From Planctomycetota bacterium (GTDB lineage Bacteria; Planctomycetota; PUPC01; JACPCR01), in contig JASLXP010000938.1 in the NCBI GenBank assembly GCA_030740295.1, positions 1 to 23,994 of the forward strand: 23,994 nt of DNA, given 5' to 3'. The position numbers were made by a program, and so were the translations under genes. Each line of letters starts with the position of its first letter. The first letter of the stretch is position 1. The notes under the pieces were generated by a model. It did not search any database, was not told the DNA's origin, and worked only from the letters and a program-made list of their open reading frames with translations. Below, one piece after another: positions 1-8,454 of this stretch.

Positions 1-1
1 G

Positions 2-49
2 GCGCGCGTCTCCATCGTATGGAAGGCCGCTCCAAAACAGGCGCAATAA
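2..49 (+). CDS. C-terminal tail of an upstream gene, possibly a histidine kinase (partial)
   Basis: A frame open from the window edge ends at a TAA at 47-49 and reads ARVSIVWKAAPKQAQ. The pattern small-Arg-Val-x-Ile-x-Trp followed by a short polar tail resembles the last beta strand of a HATPase_c kinase domain. A receiver gene begins only 15 nt downstream on the same strand, which suits a two-component pair. Fifteen residues are too few for a firm call; the frame could also be chance. The function is inference from the tail pattern and the neighbour. Confidence 0.35.
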   Translation, partial: ARVSIVWKAAPKQAQ

Positions 50-64
50 CCAAGAGGGGTTTAC

Positions 65-505
65 ATGAGCCAGTTCTCTTCGAATGGTGTCGGCGAGCTC
101 TTCCCAACAGCTTTGGTTCCCGAATCTCTGTTGGTGCCCCGGAGGATTTTGCTCGTGGAGGATCGACCATTGCTCCAGGAACTGTTCAGATGCAGCTTCG
201 AAGGCGAAAACATAGAGATTCACGCATCGAACGACGGCAGGAAGGCGCTGGAAACATTCATCAATCAGCCTTTCGACATCGTCGTCACGGAACTGGCCAT
301 TCCAGGAATCAGCGGCACCCACCTCGCCAAGCTGGTAAAAGCACACCGACCAGGCACACCGGTCATCATCCTTACCGGCTTCTGCGGTGAGACGATGCCA
401 TCGCTCGTCGAAACCAAGGAAGTCGATGGGATAATCTACAAACCATTCAAGCCAAGTAAGCTGAAGTCCACCATCCGGGATGTGATGTTAATGGTTGATG
501 GTTGA
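65..505 (+). CDS. Stand-alone response-regulator receiver domain with Glu at the phospho-acceptor site
   Basis: The 146-aa protein is a single CheY-like receiver domain after a short N-terminal extension of about 25 residues; no output domain follows. The acidic pair is E32-D33 (RRILLVEDR), the switch Thr lies in PVIILTGF, and the conserved Lys lies in IIYKPF. The phospho-acceptor position, normally Asp in a D-x-x-M/L-P-G context, is E76 (codon 290-292, in VVTELAIPG). Glu at this site often mimics the phosphorylated state, so the protein may be constitutively active or phosphorylation-independent. The ATG at 65 is preceded by a good ribosome site (AAGAGGGG). The C-terminal residues and stop lie within a duplicated heptamer. 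A kinase-like tail ends just upstream. The domain call is secure; the signalling role is inferred. Confidence 0.88.
   Translation: MSQFSSNGVGELFPTALVPESLLVPRRILLVEDRPLLQELFRCSFEGENIEIHASNDGRKALETFINQPFDIVVTELAIPGISGTHLAKLVKAHRPGTPVIILTGFCGETMPSLVETKEVDGIIYKPFKPSKLKSTIRDVMLMVDG
492..505 (+). repeat. Two tandem copies of heptamer TGGTTGA containing the receiver stop codon
   Basis: TGGTTGA occurs twice in tandem at 492-498 and 499-505. The second copy supplies the TGA stop of the receiver gene. A change of one 7-nt unit would alter the reading frame and the C-terminus. The unit resembles the TGGTGAA phase of the larger array at 10451-10499. Confidence 0.6.
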
Positions 506-629
506 TAGAGGATGGGCGATGGCCTTCTGGATCAGGATGCGCTTCCTTATTGTTTTGGTTTGCCCCCACTCATATTCTTAAGTCGTCTGTCCTCCCTCCC
601 ATCCACTTGGACAGTTGGCCAAAGAAAGA

Positions 630-2408
630 ATGATAAGCGACCAAAATCCGTTACAGGCCATCCAGGAATTACGCTTCGTCGACTGCGGACGGACGCGCTT
701 CTATTCGAAGGCGATTGACCACCATCTGGCAAAGTCGCTGGAGTCGTTTGATTTCGATTCCCTGCCGTATGGTGAAACGCAGGAGGATGTCACCGCGCGC
801 GTTTCCACCAATCTGACGGGGTTGCTGGCATTTGCATGGGCGAATCCGCTCAGCAGGTTTCATCAGGACGAGAGCTTTTTGAAACACGTCAGGGCGCGGC
901 TGGCTGAGTTTGCTCGTACGCAGCAGGGCGGCGGTATCGTCTATAAGAAGGTGCAGCCCTACGAACAGTGGCCGGACAACGATCCGTTGCGGAACAACCT
1001 CGAAATTGCCTGGGACGTGGAGCCACTCGTCATGGCCGCGCTCTGGGTTGATGATGAACTCTCTGACGTTGAAAGAGAGGCCATCAGGGCCATGGCCCGC
1101 AAAGCAGCTGACACCATCTGCGGCCTGCCATGTAATGAACGCAACAATCGCGGGTCGGTACGGTGCGCGGTCCTCTGCCTGTTGGGTCGCTACCTCAGCG
1201 ATGCCAATTACATCAGCATTGCCAGACACGATTTTCATCGCGAGCCGGTCCGCGTATTCAATCGCGATGGACAGATCAATGAAGGGCCCGGGCCCGATGG
1301 AAACTACTCCGGCACCTCATTCATCTACCTTTACACCTATCGCGTGCTGTCCGGCGACCGGACCATCGATGAGCAGTTGGCCGCAGGCGCGAGGTGGTAC
1401 ACCATCGTCTCCGATCCGTCAGGCAGCCCTTCCGTCTTTGGCGCATCAACACGCGTGGCTATCGGTGGGCCGACCAAGGTGGCGGATTATATACCTGCCA
1501 TGGAACGCTACGCGGAAGACCAGCCGCATTTCAGTTGGCTGATCGAGAATCACTACAAACCAACGATCCCAAAGGGCGGCCCGATTCATGCTTGCCATCC
1601 CTACATCTGGGCCATGCTGGAACACAACGGCAAAGAGCCGTTAGAAGATCCGAACTGGTTTTGCGAGCCAACGGAACGCCACGAGTTTTACACGGTGGAT
1701 GAAGGCGCAGACGGTCTTTACTTCATCTTCAAGCAGGATTACCACGCGGCCACGTTTCTCTCTGGCCGCGCTCCATACAAGGGATTTCAGAACTGGGGCT
1801 ACAAGCTCGAGCCGCCGGTCGTCTGGCCGACGCTCACGCACGCGTCGAAAACCCTCGGCTGGGGTATCGACACATCCACCCAGCGTGTGAGCGGAACGAA
1901 GTTTTACGACCGTCGCTGGATTCAAGGCCCGCCTCACATTCTGGTCGATCGCGTCGAGCATGTCTGGCATCACTTCGTTCAGACCAGAACCACGCTGCTT
2001 TATCTCATCTCTTGTGAGCGCGAGCGAGAAGATATCTTTGTGATCGACCGGGAACACTGCGGCAACCCAATCATCGAGGAAGATGTGCTTCACTACGAAG
2101 GCCGCGAAGGCCGAATGCATTTCGCGCAGGCGCGTCCGGAACGGAAGGAACTTGAAAACGGATGCCACGTGGTTTTCAGCAACGAGGCGCGCACTCACCT
2201 CTACGCGTTCTCGAACGAGAGCTTTGAATGCCTCGAACTCGATCCGGACGGCGACTCCCTTCAGTTCAAAGACGACACTGGCGAGTATCGCCTCAACTAC
2301 GAACTGAGGTTTTACGCGGACGACGATCTTGTGCCGATCGGCTCAAAAGGCTTTGGCATGAACGACGCCACGAAATACGTCAGGACAGAAGTGGGAATCT
2401 TGGGCTGA
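630..2408 (+). CDS. Putative alpha/alpha-toroid polysaccharide lyase-like protein, cytoplasmic
   Basis: The 592-aa protein is counted from the ATG at 630. An in-frame TTG at 615 would add five residues, but neither start has a convincing ribosome site. Residues about 60-320 are helix-rich, with features reminiscent of heparinase II/III or alginate-lyase toroids: a NERNNRG segment near 169-175 and an EGPGPDGNYSGTSFIYLYTYR segment near 218-238 that could hold catalytic Asn/Tyr. Residues from about 330 on are beta-rich with many Trp, His and Tyr (GFQNWGYKL, VEHVWHHFVQTRTTLLYLIS), like the beta-sandwich that follows the toroid in those lyases. There is no signal peptide, unusual for a polysaccharide lyase and suggesting action on imported oligosaccharides. 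It converges on the large glycoside-hydrolase-like gene with 33 nt between stops. Fold and function are inference. Confidence 0.5.
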   Translation: MISDQNPLQAIQELRFVDCGRTRFYSKAIDHHLAKSLESFDFDSLPYGETQEDVTARVSTNLTGLLAFAWANPLSRFHQDESFLKHVRARLAEFARTQQGGGIVYKKVQPYEQWPDNDPLRNNLEIAWDVEPLVMAALWVDDELSDVEREAIRAMARKAADTICGLPCNERNNRGSVRCAVLCLLGRYLSDANYISIARHDFHREPVRVFNRDGQINEGPGPDGNYSGTSFIYLYTYRVLSGDRTIDEQLAAGARWYTIVSDPSGSPSVFGASTRVAIGGPTKVADYIPAMERYAEDQPHFSWLIENHYKPTIPKGGPIHACHPYIWAMLEHNGKEPLEDPNWFCEPTERHEFYTVDEGADGLYFIFKQDYHAATFLSGRAPYKGFQNWGYKLEPPVVWPTLTHASKTLGWGIDTSTQRVSGTKFYDRRWIQGPPHILVDRVEHVWHHFVQTRTTLLYLISCEREREDIFVIDREHCGNPIIEEDVLHYEGREGRMHFAQARPERKELENGCHVVFSNEARTHLYAFSNESFECLELDPDGDSLQFKDDTGEYRLNYELRFYADDDLVPIGSKGFGMNDATKYVRTEVGILG

Positions 2409-2441
2409 CAGGCTTCAGTTGCGGCCGGCGTGAATCCCTCA

Positions 2442-5400
2442 CTACCTCAAAATCAACTGTCCATATCCCGTCGGATTTCGGTAGCTCTTATTGAATCCGG
2501 CCCACGCCGCTTCCACTTGCACCTCGAATGATCCATCCGCATCGAATACGGTCGTATCGAAACCGAGAGTCAGACCAACGCCTGGCGCAACACCGAGCTT
2601 CTCCCAGGGACAGACGATCTCGATGGCGAAGCCGCTCTCGAGGCCCGACTTGATGTTGGCGTAGGCTGATTCCAGTTTAGCCGATTCGTTCTTGCTGTTG
2701 ATGAGGTCGGCCTGAAGCTCGTGTCCTGCCATGCGGATCTGGATCAGGAAATCATCTTCGCTCTGTCTGGGATCGAAAAGGTCGTCCATCAGATTCGTAT
2801 CGATACTGATGATGGCGTGGTCACCGGTCCCGGGGCCTCGATGCCCGGTGGGGAATTGAACGTCGTCGTCTTTCACTTTCAGTGCGAGATAGAGATTCTT
2901 CTCATCCCACCTTGCAAAGGTTGATGCACCAATATCGTTCTCATCCCCAATACTGTTCGGCCCCCGTCGCACCTGGATCAGCTCATATGCTCCTGAGGCT
3001 CGACGCGTGGTGTGGATGAAGGCCGGGGCAACGCCTCTCCAATCGTCGAGTCGGCCATCGAGGGCCGGGGGAGTCTTTATCCTGGGCGCAGGCATGCACC
3101 AGAGCCCGCTCGTACGACTGATCCGACCTCTAGCGAACTGCAGCCCCGCCACCCCCTGGCTCAAGGGACGCCGCTCCGCCAGGCCGCCCCGGAACGCGAT
3201 GTCTGCCCACTTCGTACCGGCGTCTGATATATCTGAAATCTCACGTTGGATCTGGCCGCCTTCAACGAACATTCCTCTACCCTCCGAAATACTGAGCGTG
3301 CCGCTGAGAGGTTCTCCCGTCCTGTTGACAACAGCGGCCCTGAACAATGTTCCACCCGAGTCGTTTCCGAGGCAGATGCCTCTCAATGAGATACTTTCCA
3401 CAAACTCTGCGCTCTTTATCGCTGCGGCAATTTTCTCTGCTGAGGCGTTGCCAACATTGAAGTACAGGGGCTGCCCCTCAAATTCGATCTTCGTCCGACC
3501 ATTCGCGACATCCGAAGGAACAGCATTGCCAAAGGAATCGAGAAGGCTGCCGGTCAACTCCAGGTCGATGCTGTAATCGCCATACTTCACTTCGCCGTAC
3601 TTCAGAATCGGGCCGACCCAGAATGTGAGCCAGTTGTCGCCCTTTCGTTGAAAGGAAAACGCGATGAGTTCCTCGCTTGGTGTCTCGAGCAACTTCCCGT
3701 CCGTTGCGTCCTGCAGAAAGTTGCCAATCGCTGCGTAGGCGGCCGCGACGTTGTGCGCGGTGCCGTCGAAATCAAAGATATTCGTGGGGCGGAGACGATA
3801 CGGATTGATGACCGTCGGGATTGCCGAATACAAAACGAAACGCTCGACGTCGTAGCGGAGCCGGTGCACGGTCATTGCGGCAGCGGTCGTATCAACGGGG
3901 CTGCGGTAAAGGCTTGTTTTGCTCCTTCCTCCCAGACCCAGAATCTCCGCGCGGGTGCGATACATGGAGCGCGTGGGGAAGGAGAAGCCGCTGAACCAGA
4001 GCGGAAGATCCCATTTCTTCGCCGCCTGCGAATACAGAGCGTGCTTGTAGTGATCGCCGCGAACCGCGCTGAAATTCGCATCGCAGATCGCGTTCAGATA
4101 ATTCTTGCCGAGTACCTTCAAGACCTGTTCCTGGTGCTTGGGCTCGGAGCTGACGATGACCACCGCATCGGGATCGGCCTTGCGGATCGCGTCCACCGCT
4201 ATCTTGTGATAGAGCGGGTAGACCTCGTAAGGCATCTTGAAATCCGTCATCTCGTCCTGGAGATTCCAGACGTCTATCTTGTCCTTGAATCGCTCGGCGA
4301 AAGCAGAAAGGTCTTTTTCAATCGCTGCCAGGCTTGGCGCATTGTAGTGACGGCGGAGCGTGCCTTCGTAGTGCACATCCTTCTGCTGCTTGTGATAGAG
4401 AATCTCCGTCGCGTGCTGAATCTTGATGCCGTGCTTCTTTGCCACCAGGAGTACTTTTTCAAGGGCTTCAAAATCCTTCGGCTCTCGGATGTGACGGGCC
4501 TGGCCGTCGGCGAGTGTGCCGTTCCAGGGCAGGCCAAGCGATTGCATAATCTTCGCGGTCCGCTCATCGCCGGTCTTGCCGTAAAAGCCGCAGATACCGC
4601 CGGCCTTGCGCTCTGGCAGAACGATGGTCGAGAGCTCAGCGACATCCTGATTTGTGCCAGCGTCGTGGATGGCCGCACTGAAAATCCCCCACCGCCCACA
4701 TGCGATGTTCAGAGGCAGACTGAGTAAATCGGCCGGCTTACAGGTGACGTTGATCGGTCTGGAGAGTACGACGATGTTCCGATGATCGCGAACGATCAGC
4801 TCGAGGTCCGCCTTCCATGCCTGCGGACCGTGATTCGCAAGCGTAAGAGCAGCCGGAGCGCTGTCCTTACTGTGATAGATATTGGCGACTCGGTCGCTCA
4901 TCAGTCCGACTTCGTGGGCATCCCGCGTCTTGAATGCTTCGCCCGCCTTCTGGCCGACCGAAACGGAATCGATCCAGACTTTGCCCGGATTGGCCGCATC
5001 CCCGCCTGGGACGATCTGGATGTAGTATCGTCCGGTCGAATCCGCGGGCAGTTCGACCGCGCCTGAAAAGGTCTTCCATTCCTTCTCCACCAGCGCCCCT
5101 TTGGGCACCAGGCTTTTCGATTTACCGCGGGTGTTGTAGACACCGATGGTGGCTTTGGTGGTCCCCGAGCTGCGAAGACTGACCGTCACGTTCACGAGCT
5201 CGCCGGTGTGCCCTCTGAACATCTCGCTCATCACGCCAGAGCCCGGCGCGCCAATCTCGAGGCACTGCCTGCCGTGATGTGGATTCGTTTTCACGAGATT
5301 GCCCCGGTTCAGGAAGGGGCCGTTGTGATATCCGGTGTTGGCCAGCCACGAGGTCGTCGTGCCAACTTCGAACGAGCCGTTCGCCAGACGATTGCCAGGG

Positions 5401-6044
5401 AGAATGGGCTGCCGCTCGGTTTCCTTTGCTGTCGTCACTCCGTCATCCGGCAGCGCCACCACCTGCCTGCGGCCCGGAGTTGCCACCTGGTAACGCAGAT
5501 CGTTCGTCACCATGAGACGATCCAGCATGATGGTCGGGATGGGATGTTCCGGCACATCTCCGATAGACCAGCGTTCGATCATGAGACTCTTGATTCTGAT
5601 CTGTCGCGCTGGCTTCGTGAGCGTGAAGTCGTGGGCATCTACTGAGTAATCTCTGACCTTGTAGGTCTTCCCATCCCAGATCACTTTCCAGCTATGATCT
5701 CCGATAATGATCTCAACACCATTCTTGCCGCCGCTGCGCATCTTGATGATGTGGAAAAAGAACCGGTATTTGCCGGGAGGCAACGCGCTGTCGAGCGAGT
5801 AAGTAATCGAAGAGCCAACGGACTGCGCATCGCAGATGGCAACCGCATATCCGTTGCAGTGTTTCATCTCCATCGAATACCAGCCCTGCCCCGGCAGCGT
5901 ATGCCATTCAGGCCGGTGGGTGGCCTTGTCAAAATCTTCGCCCTGGATGTCGAGGAAGATTGGCGCTTGTTCCCCGCTGATGGAAGCCGGCCCCGCGCAC
6001 CAGATGCACAGGAAAGTGAAGCTGAGCGTTGGAAGGTTTTTCAT
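2442..6044 (-). CDS. Large secreted glycoside-hydrolase-like protein with carbohydrate-binding modules
   Basis: The 1200-aa protein begins with a signal peptide (MKNLPTLSFTFLCIWCAGPA, cleavage about residue 24). Residues about 28-182 form a jelly-roll-like module. Residues about 218-365 look like a CBM4/9 or galactose-binding fold (LANGSFEVG to KVWIDSVSVG). About 370-480 is Ig-like. About 480-770 resembles a clan GH-A TIM barrel, with a candidate acid/base E598 in DVWNLQDEMTDF and the strand VVIVSSEP. About 1020-1200 is CBM9-like (TPPALDGRLDDWRG, FARWDEKNLYLALKVKDDD). The usual second glutamate on strand 7 is not visible: the comparable segment reads PLWFSGFSF. It would be exported and bind or cleave a polysaccharide. 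It lies downstream of glyS on the same strand after a 290-nt hairpin-rich gap, so it is probably transcribed separately. The substrate is unknown. Confidence 0.7.
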   Translation of the reverse strand: MKNLPTLSFTFLCIWCAGPASISGEQAPIFLDIQGEDFDKATHRPEWHTLPGQGWYSMEMKHCNGYAVAICDAQSVGSSITYSLDSALPPGKYRFFFHIIKMRSGGKNGVEIIIGDHSWKVIWDGKTYKVRDYSVDAHDFTLTKPARQIRIKSLMIERWSIGDVPEHPIPTIMLDRLMVTNDLRYQVATPGRRQVVALPDDGVTTAKETERQPILPGNRLANGSFEVGTTTSWLANTGYHNGPFLNRGNLVKTNPHHGRQCLEIGAPGSGVMSEMFRGHTGELVNVTVSLRSSGTTKATIGVYNTRGKSKSLVPKGALVEKEWKTFSGAVELPADSTGRYYIQIVPGGDAANPGKVWIDSVSVGQKAGEAFKTRDAHEVGLMSDRVANIYHSKDSAPAALTLANHGPQAWKADLELIVRDHRNIVVLSRPINVTCKPADLLSLPLNIACGRWGIFSAAIHDAGTNQDVAELSTIVLPERKAGGICGFYGKTGDERTAKIMQSLGLPWNGTLADGQARHIREPKDFEALEKVLLVAKKHGIKIQHATEILYHKQQKDVHYEGTLRRHYNAPSLAAIEKDLSAFAERFKDKIDVWNLQDEMTDFKMPYEVYPLYHKIAVDAIRKADPDAVVIVSSEPKHQEQVLKVLGKNYLNAICDANFSAVRGDHYKHALYSQAAKKWDLPLWFSGFSFPTRSMYRTRAEILGLGGRSKTSLYRSPVDTTAAAMTVHRLRYDVERFVLYSAIPTVINPYRLRPTNIFDFDGTAHNVAAAYAAIGNFLQDATDGKLLETPSEELIAFSFQRKGDNWLTFWVGPILKYGEVKYGDYSIDLELTGSLLDSFGNAVPSDVANGRTKIEFEGQPLYFNVGNASAEKIAAAIKSAEFVESISLRGICLGNDSGGTLFRAAVVNRTGEPLSGTLSISEGRGMFVEGGQIQREISDISDAGTKWADIAFRGGLAERRPLSQGVAGLQFARGRISRTSGLWCMPAPRIKTPPALDGRLDDWRGVAPAFIHTTRRASGAYELIQVRRGPNSIGDENDIGASTFARWDEKNLYLALKVKDDDVQFPTGHRGPGTGDHAIISIDTNLMDDLFDPRQSEDDFLIQIRMAGHELQADLINSKNESAKLESAYANIKSGLESGFAIEIVCPWEKLGVAPGVGLTLGFDTTVFDADGSFEVQVEAAWAGFNKSYRNPTGYGQLILR

Positions 6045-6098
6045 GTTGGTTAGAGCAGTCGAACTGGAAACGGGTGAGTTTCAGAAAGCACGCGTGGC

Positions 6099-6117
6099 GA
6101 CAGGCTGCCAGCCTGTC
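6099..6117. repeat. Perfect hairpin GACAGGCT / AGCCTGTC
   Basis: Eight perfectly complementary bases (6099-6106 and 6110-6117) flank a 3-nt loop in the glyS to glycoside-hydrolase gap. There is no following T-run on the minus strand, so it is not a typical intrinsic terminator. The core ACAGGCTG is shared with the larger inverted repeat at 6195-6315. Confidence 0.6.
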
Positions 6118-6194
6118 AGCCCGGTCAGTATCAAACAGAGGCGTGCCTGGACACAGATTTGATAACTTCAACTCAACAGAAATCAACTTTGGAG

Positions 6195-6315
6195 GGCGGA
6201 CAGGCTGGTGGCAGGCTGTGGAAATATATAGGAGCTCACAGGCTGGTCAGCCCGTGGCTACGACCCAGGATGCGGATGCATCCTGTGGCCATAGGCTGCC
6301 ACCAGACTGTCCGCC
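6195..6315. repeat. Long imperfect inverted repeat in the glyS downstream region
   Basis: The arms at 6195-6221 and 6289-6315 match at 24 of 27 positions as inverted copies (GGCGGACA...TGGTGGCAG). Both arms are followed on the + strand by an AAATATATA tract, which is a direct rather than inverted match. Between the arms lie a second ACAGGCTG/CAGCC hairpin near 6239-6254 and a 10-bp palindrome GGATGCATCC near 6274-6283. It may be a mobile palindromic (REP/MITE-like) element or a processing structure in the glyS 3' region. Confidence 0.65.
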
Positions 6316-6336
6316 TGGAAAAATATATATGACTGC

Positions 6337-8430
6337 TTAAGCCTCTCCACCAAGCACGACCTCTTTGCCAATATCGCCCAGATGCTCTGCTATGAGGCCA
6401 TGAATGGTCTTCATGAGCAGAAGGCGATTGTTTCGGATCGCTTCATCATCGACGAGCACCATCACTTTATCGAAGAAGGTCTCGATCGGATCGGCGAATA
6501 CGTCGTGGTAAAGCTGGGCCGCGGCAGCATAGTCGCGCTGGTCGAAGAGAGCTTTGATCTCATCCTGGTTTTCCTGAAGCGCTACAAAGACAGCTTTCTC
6601 CTGTTCTTCATGCAACAACTCCTCATTGAGCTCGCCTTCAGGTTGGCTCTTTTTCGTGATGTTGAATGTTCGCTCGACTACCTTGACGAGAGGTATCCAG
6701 TAATCCTGTTTGGAGAGCTCGGTGATCGCATCGAGCCGGGCCTTGAGGTCGAGCAGGTTGTCGAAACCGGCGGAGAGCGCGGCGTTGACGAGGTCGTAGC
6801 GGTAACCCGCGTCGAGACAGAACTGGTTCAGGCGATCTCTAGCGAAATCGAGGATCTGGTCGAGGACGCCCTCTTCGACCTCGAGTGAATCGGGCAGGCT
6901 TTGAAGGCCCTGCGCAAAGAGGTCGCGCAGCGAGATTGAGATCTCTCTTTCAAGCAAAACGCGGATGATGCCAAGGGTCTGGCGGCGCAAGCCGTAGGGG
7001 TCCTGGCTGGCGGTCGGAGACAGCCCCGCGGCAAAACATGAAGAAACCGTGTCGGCCTTTTCGGCAAGAGCGAGCAGTGCTCCGAGCTCTGATTCGGGCA
7101 GGGCTCCCGCTGCGGCTTTGGGCAGGTAGTGTTCTTCGATAGCCGCGGCTACTTGCGGTTGCTCGCCGTCCTGGAGCGCGTAGTGGCGGCCCATGACTCC
7201 CTGCAGCTTCGCAAATTCGTAGACCATGTTGGTGAGCAAATCGGTTTTGCAGAGCATTGCTGCGCGGTCGAGATTCGCCGTGGTCGATTCATCCAGACCA
7301 AGTTTGTCTGCAATGAAGGCTGTCATTTTGCGGAGCCGTTCCGCGCGCTCGTAATAGCTGCCAAGCTTGACCTGATAGAGAACATCCTTGAGAGCATCGA
7401 CGCGGTCGGCAAGCTTTGTTTTTCGGTCTTCATCCCAGAAAAAACGGGCGTCGGCCAGGCGGGCCCGGAGTACGCGCTCGTTGCCAGTGCGGACGACATC
7501 GTCATTCGAACCGTCCCGATTGCTGACGAAGGCGAATTTATTGACGAGATCTCCGCCGCTGTTGCGGATGGGGAAGTAGCGCTGATGGCCCATCATGGCC
7601 GCTTCGATCACTTCGGCCGGCACTTCGAGAAAACTCTCTTCGAAGGACCCTTCGACCGCGTGCGGCCATTCGACGAGATTCTTCACTTCTTCAAGTAATT
7701 CCGGCTGACTGTGCGATGAATCGTACGAGGCATAGATATCAGCCAACTGGCTTTCGATCTGCTCGCGCCTCTTGTCAAGATCGACGACGACCTTGTTTGC
7801 CTCGAGAGTGCTCTCGAATGCAGCAAAGTCGGGCGATTCGATTGTTACAGAATCTTCGCCCAGAAACGGATGCCCCGCGGTCTTGCGATCTGAGGCAATG
7901 CCGCTGTATTCGAACGGCACGACATCCTCATCAAAAATCGCGAGGATGCTGCGAACGGGTCGTGCAAATCGTGTGTTGGGAGTAAGCCAGTACATGGACT
8001 TTGGAAACGGAAGCGCATCAAGCAGGCCGGCGAGCACATCCTGCAGAATCTCGGCGGTCGGTTTGCCTTCGACGTGCTTGACGGTGTAGCAGTATTCGCC
8101 CTTGCCAGTCTCGCGCAGCTTCACCTCGGAAATGTCGACGCCGTTCTTGCGTGCGAAGCCTTCTGCCGCCTTGGTGGGATTGCCTTCATCATCGAAAGCT
8201 ATTCGCTTTGGCGGTCCGGAGACTTCCATATCGATGCTTTCCTGAGCGGAGGGAAGTCCGGCAGCGTGTAATACGAGTCGGCGGGGGGTGCCGGTCGTTC
8301 TGATCTTGTCCGCCTGGAGACGGTTGCTTTTGAGGGCTGTTTCAAATTCAGATTTGAGCGCGGCGAGGGCCGGTTCAATGTAACCGGCGGGGATTTCTTC
8401 GGCGCCGATTTCAAACAGGAGGTCTGGCAT
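6337..8430 (-). CDS. glyS: Glycyl-tRNA synthetase beta subunit
   Basis: The 697-aa length matches bacterial GlyS. The N-terminus (MPDLLFEIGAEEIPAGYIEPAL) is the canonical start, and the segment with ALLALAEKADTVSSCFAAGLSPTASQDPYGLRRQ is the conserved HD-like/C-terminal region. The beta subunit contributes tRNA recognition and editing-like domains to the alpha2beta2 enzyme that charges tRNA-Gly in the cytoplasm. It follows glyQ with a 24-nt gap, in the usual order. The ATG at 8430 has only a weak ribosome site (AGAGAA), which suggests translation partly coupled to glyQ. It is the last gene of the operon. No intrinsic terminator with a U-tract is visible downstream; a large inverted repeat lies there instead. 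Confidence 0.97.
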   Translation of the reverse strand: MPDLLFEIGAEEIPAGYIEPALAALKSEFETALKSNRLQADKIRTTGTPRRLVLHAAGLPSAQESIDMEVSGPPKRIAFDDEGNPTKAAEGFARKNGVDISEVKLRETGKGEYCYTVKHVEGKPTAEILQDVLAGLLDALPFPKSMYWLTPNTRFARPVRSILAIFDEDVVPFEYSGIASDRKTAGHPFLGEDSVTIESPDFAAFESTLEANKVVVDLDKRREQIESQLADIYASYDSSHSQPELLEEVKNLVEWPHAVEGSFEESFLEVPAEVIEAAMMGHQRYFPIRNSGGDLVNKFAFVSNRDGSNDDVVRTGNERVLRARLADARFFWDEDRKTKLADRVDALKDVLYQVKLGSYYERAERLRKMTAFIADKLGLDESTTANLDRAAMLCKTDLLTNMVYEFAKLQGVMGRHYALQDGEQPQVAAAIEEHYLPKAAAGALPESELGALLALAEKADTVSSCFAAGLSPTASQDPYGLRRQTLGIIRVLLEREISISLRDLFAQGLQSLPDSLEVEEGVLDQILDFARDRLNQFCLDAGYRYDLVNAALSAGFDNLLDLKARLDAITELSKQDYWIPLVKVVERTFNITKKSQPEGELNEELLHEEQEKAVFVALQENQDEIKALFDQRDYAAAAQLYHDVFADPIETFFDKVMVLVDDEAIRNNRLLLMKTIHGLIAEHLGDIGKEVVLGGEA

Positions 8431-8454
8431 GGTGTTGTTCTCTGTTCTGATTCC

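Noticed and set aside
19..390. 123-codon frame overlapping the receiver gene
   Set aside because: The overlapping receiver frame has clear motifs and a ribosome site; this one is basic and without domain.
3648..4727. Long open frame on the + strand (359 codons) opposite the glycoside-hydrolase-like gene
   Set aside because: Its translation has no recognisable domain and is rich in Arg, Val and His, as expected from the antisense of a GC-rich gene; the minus-strand gene has signal peptide and domain structure.
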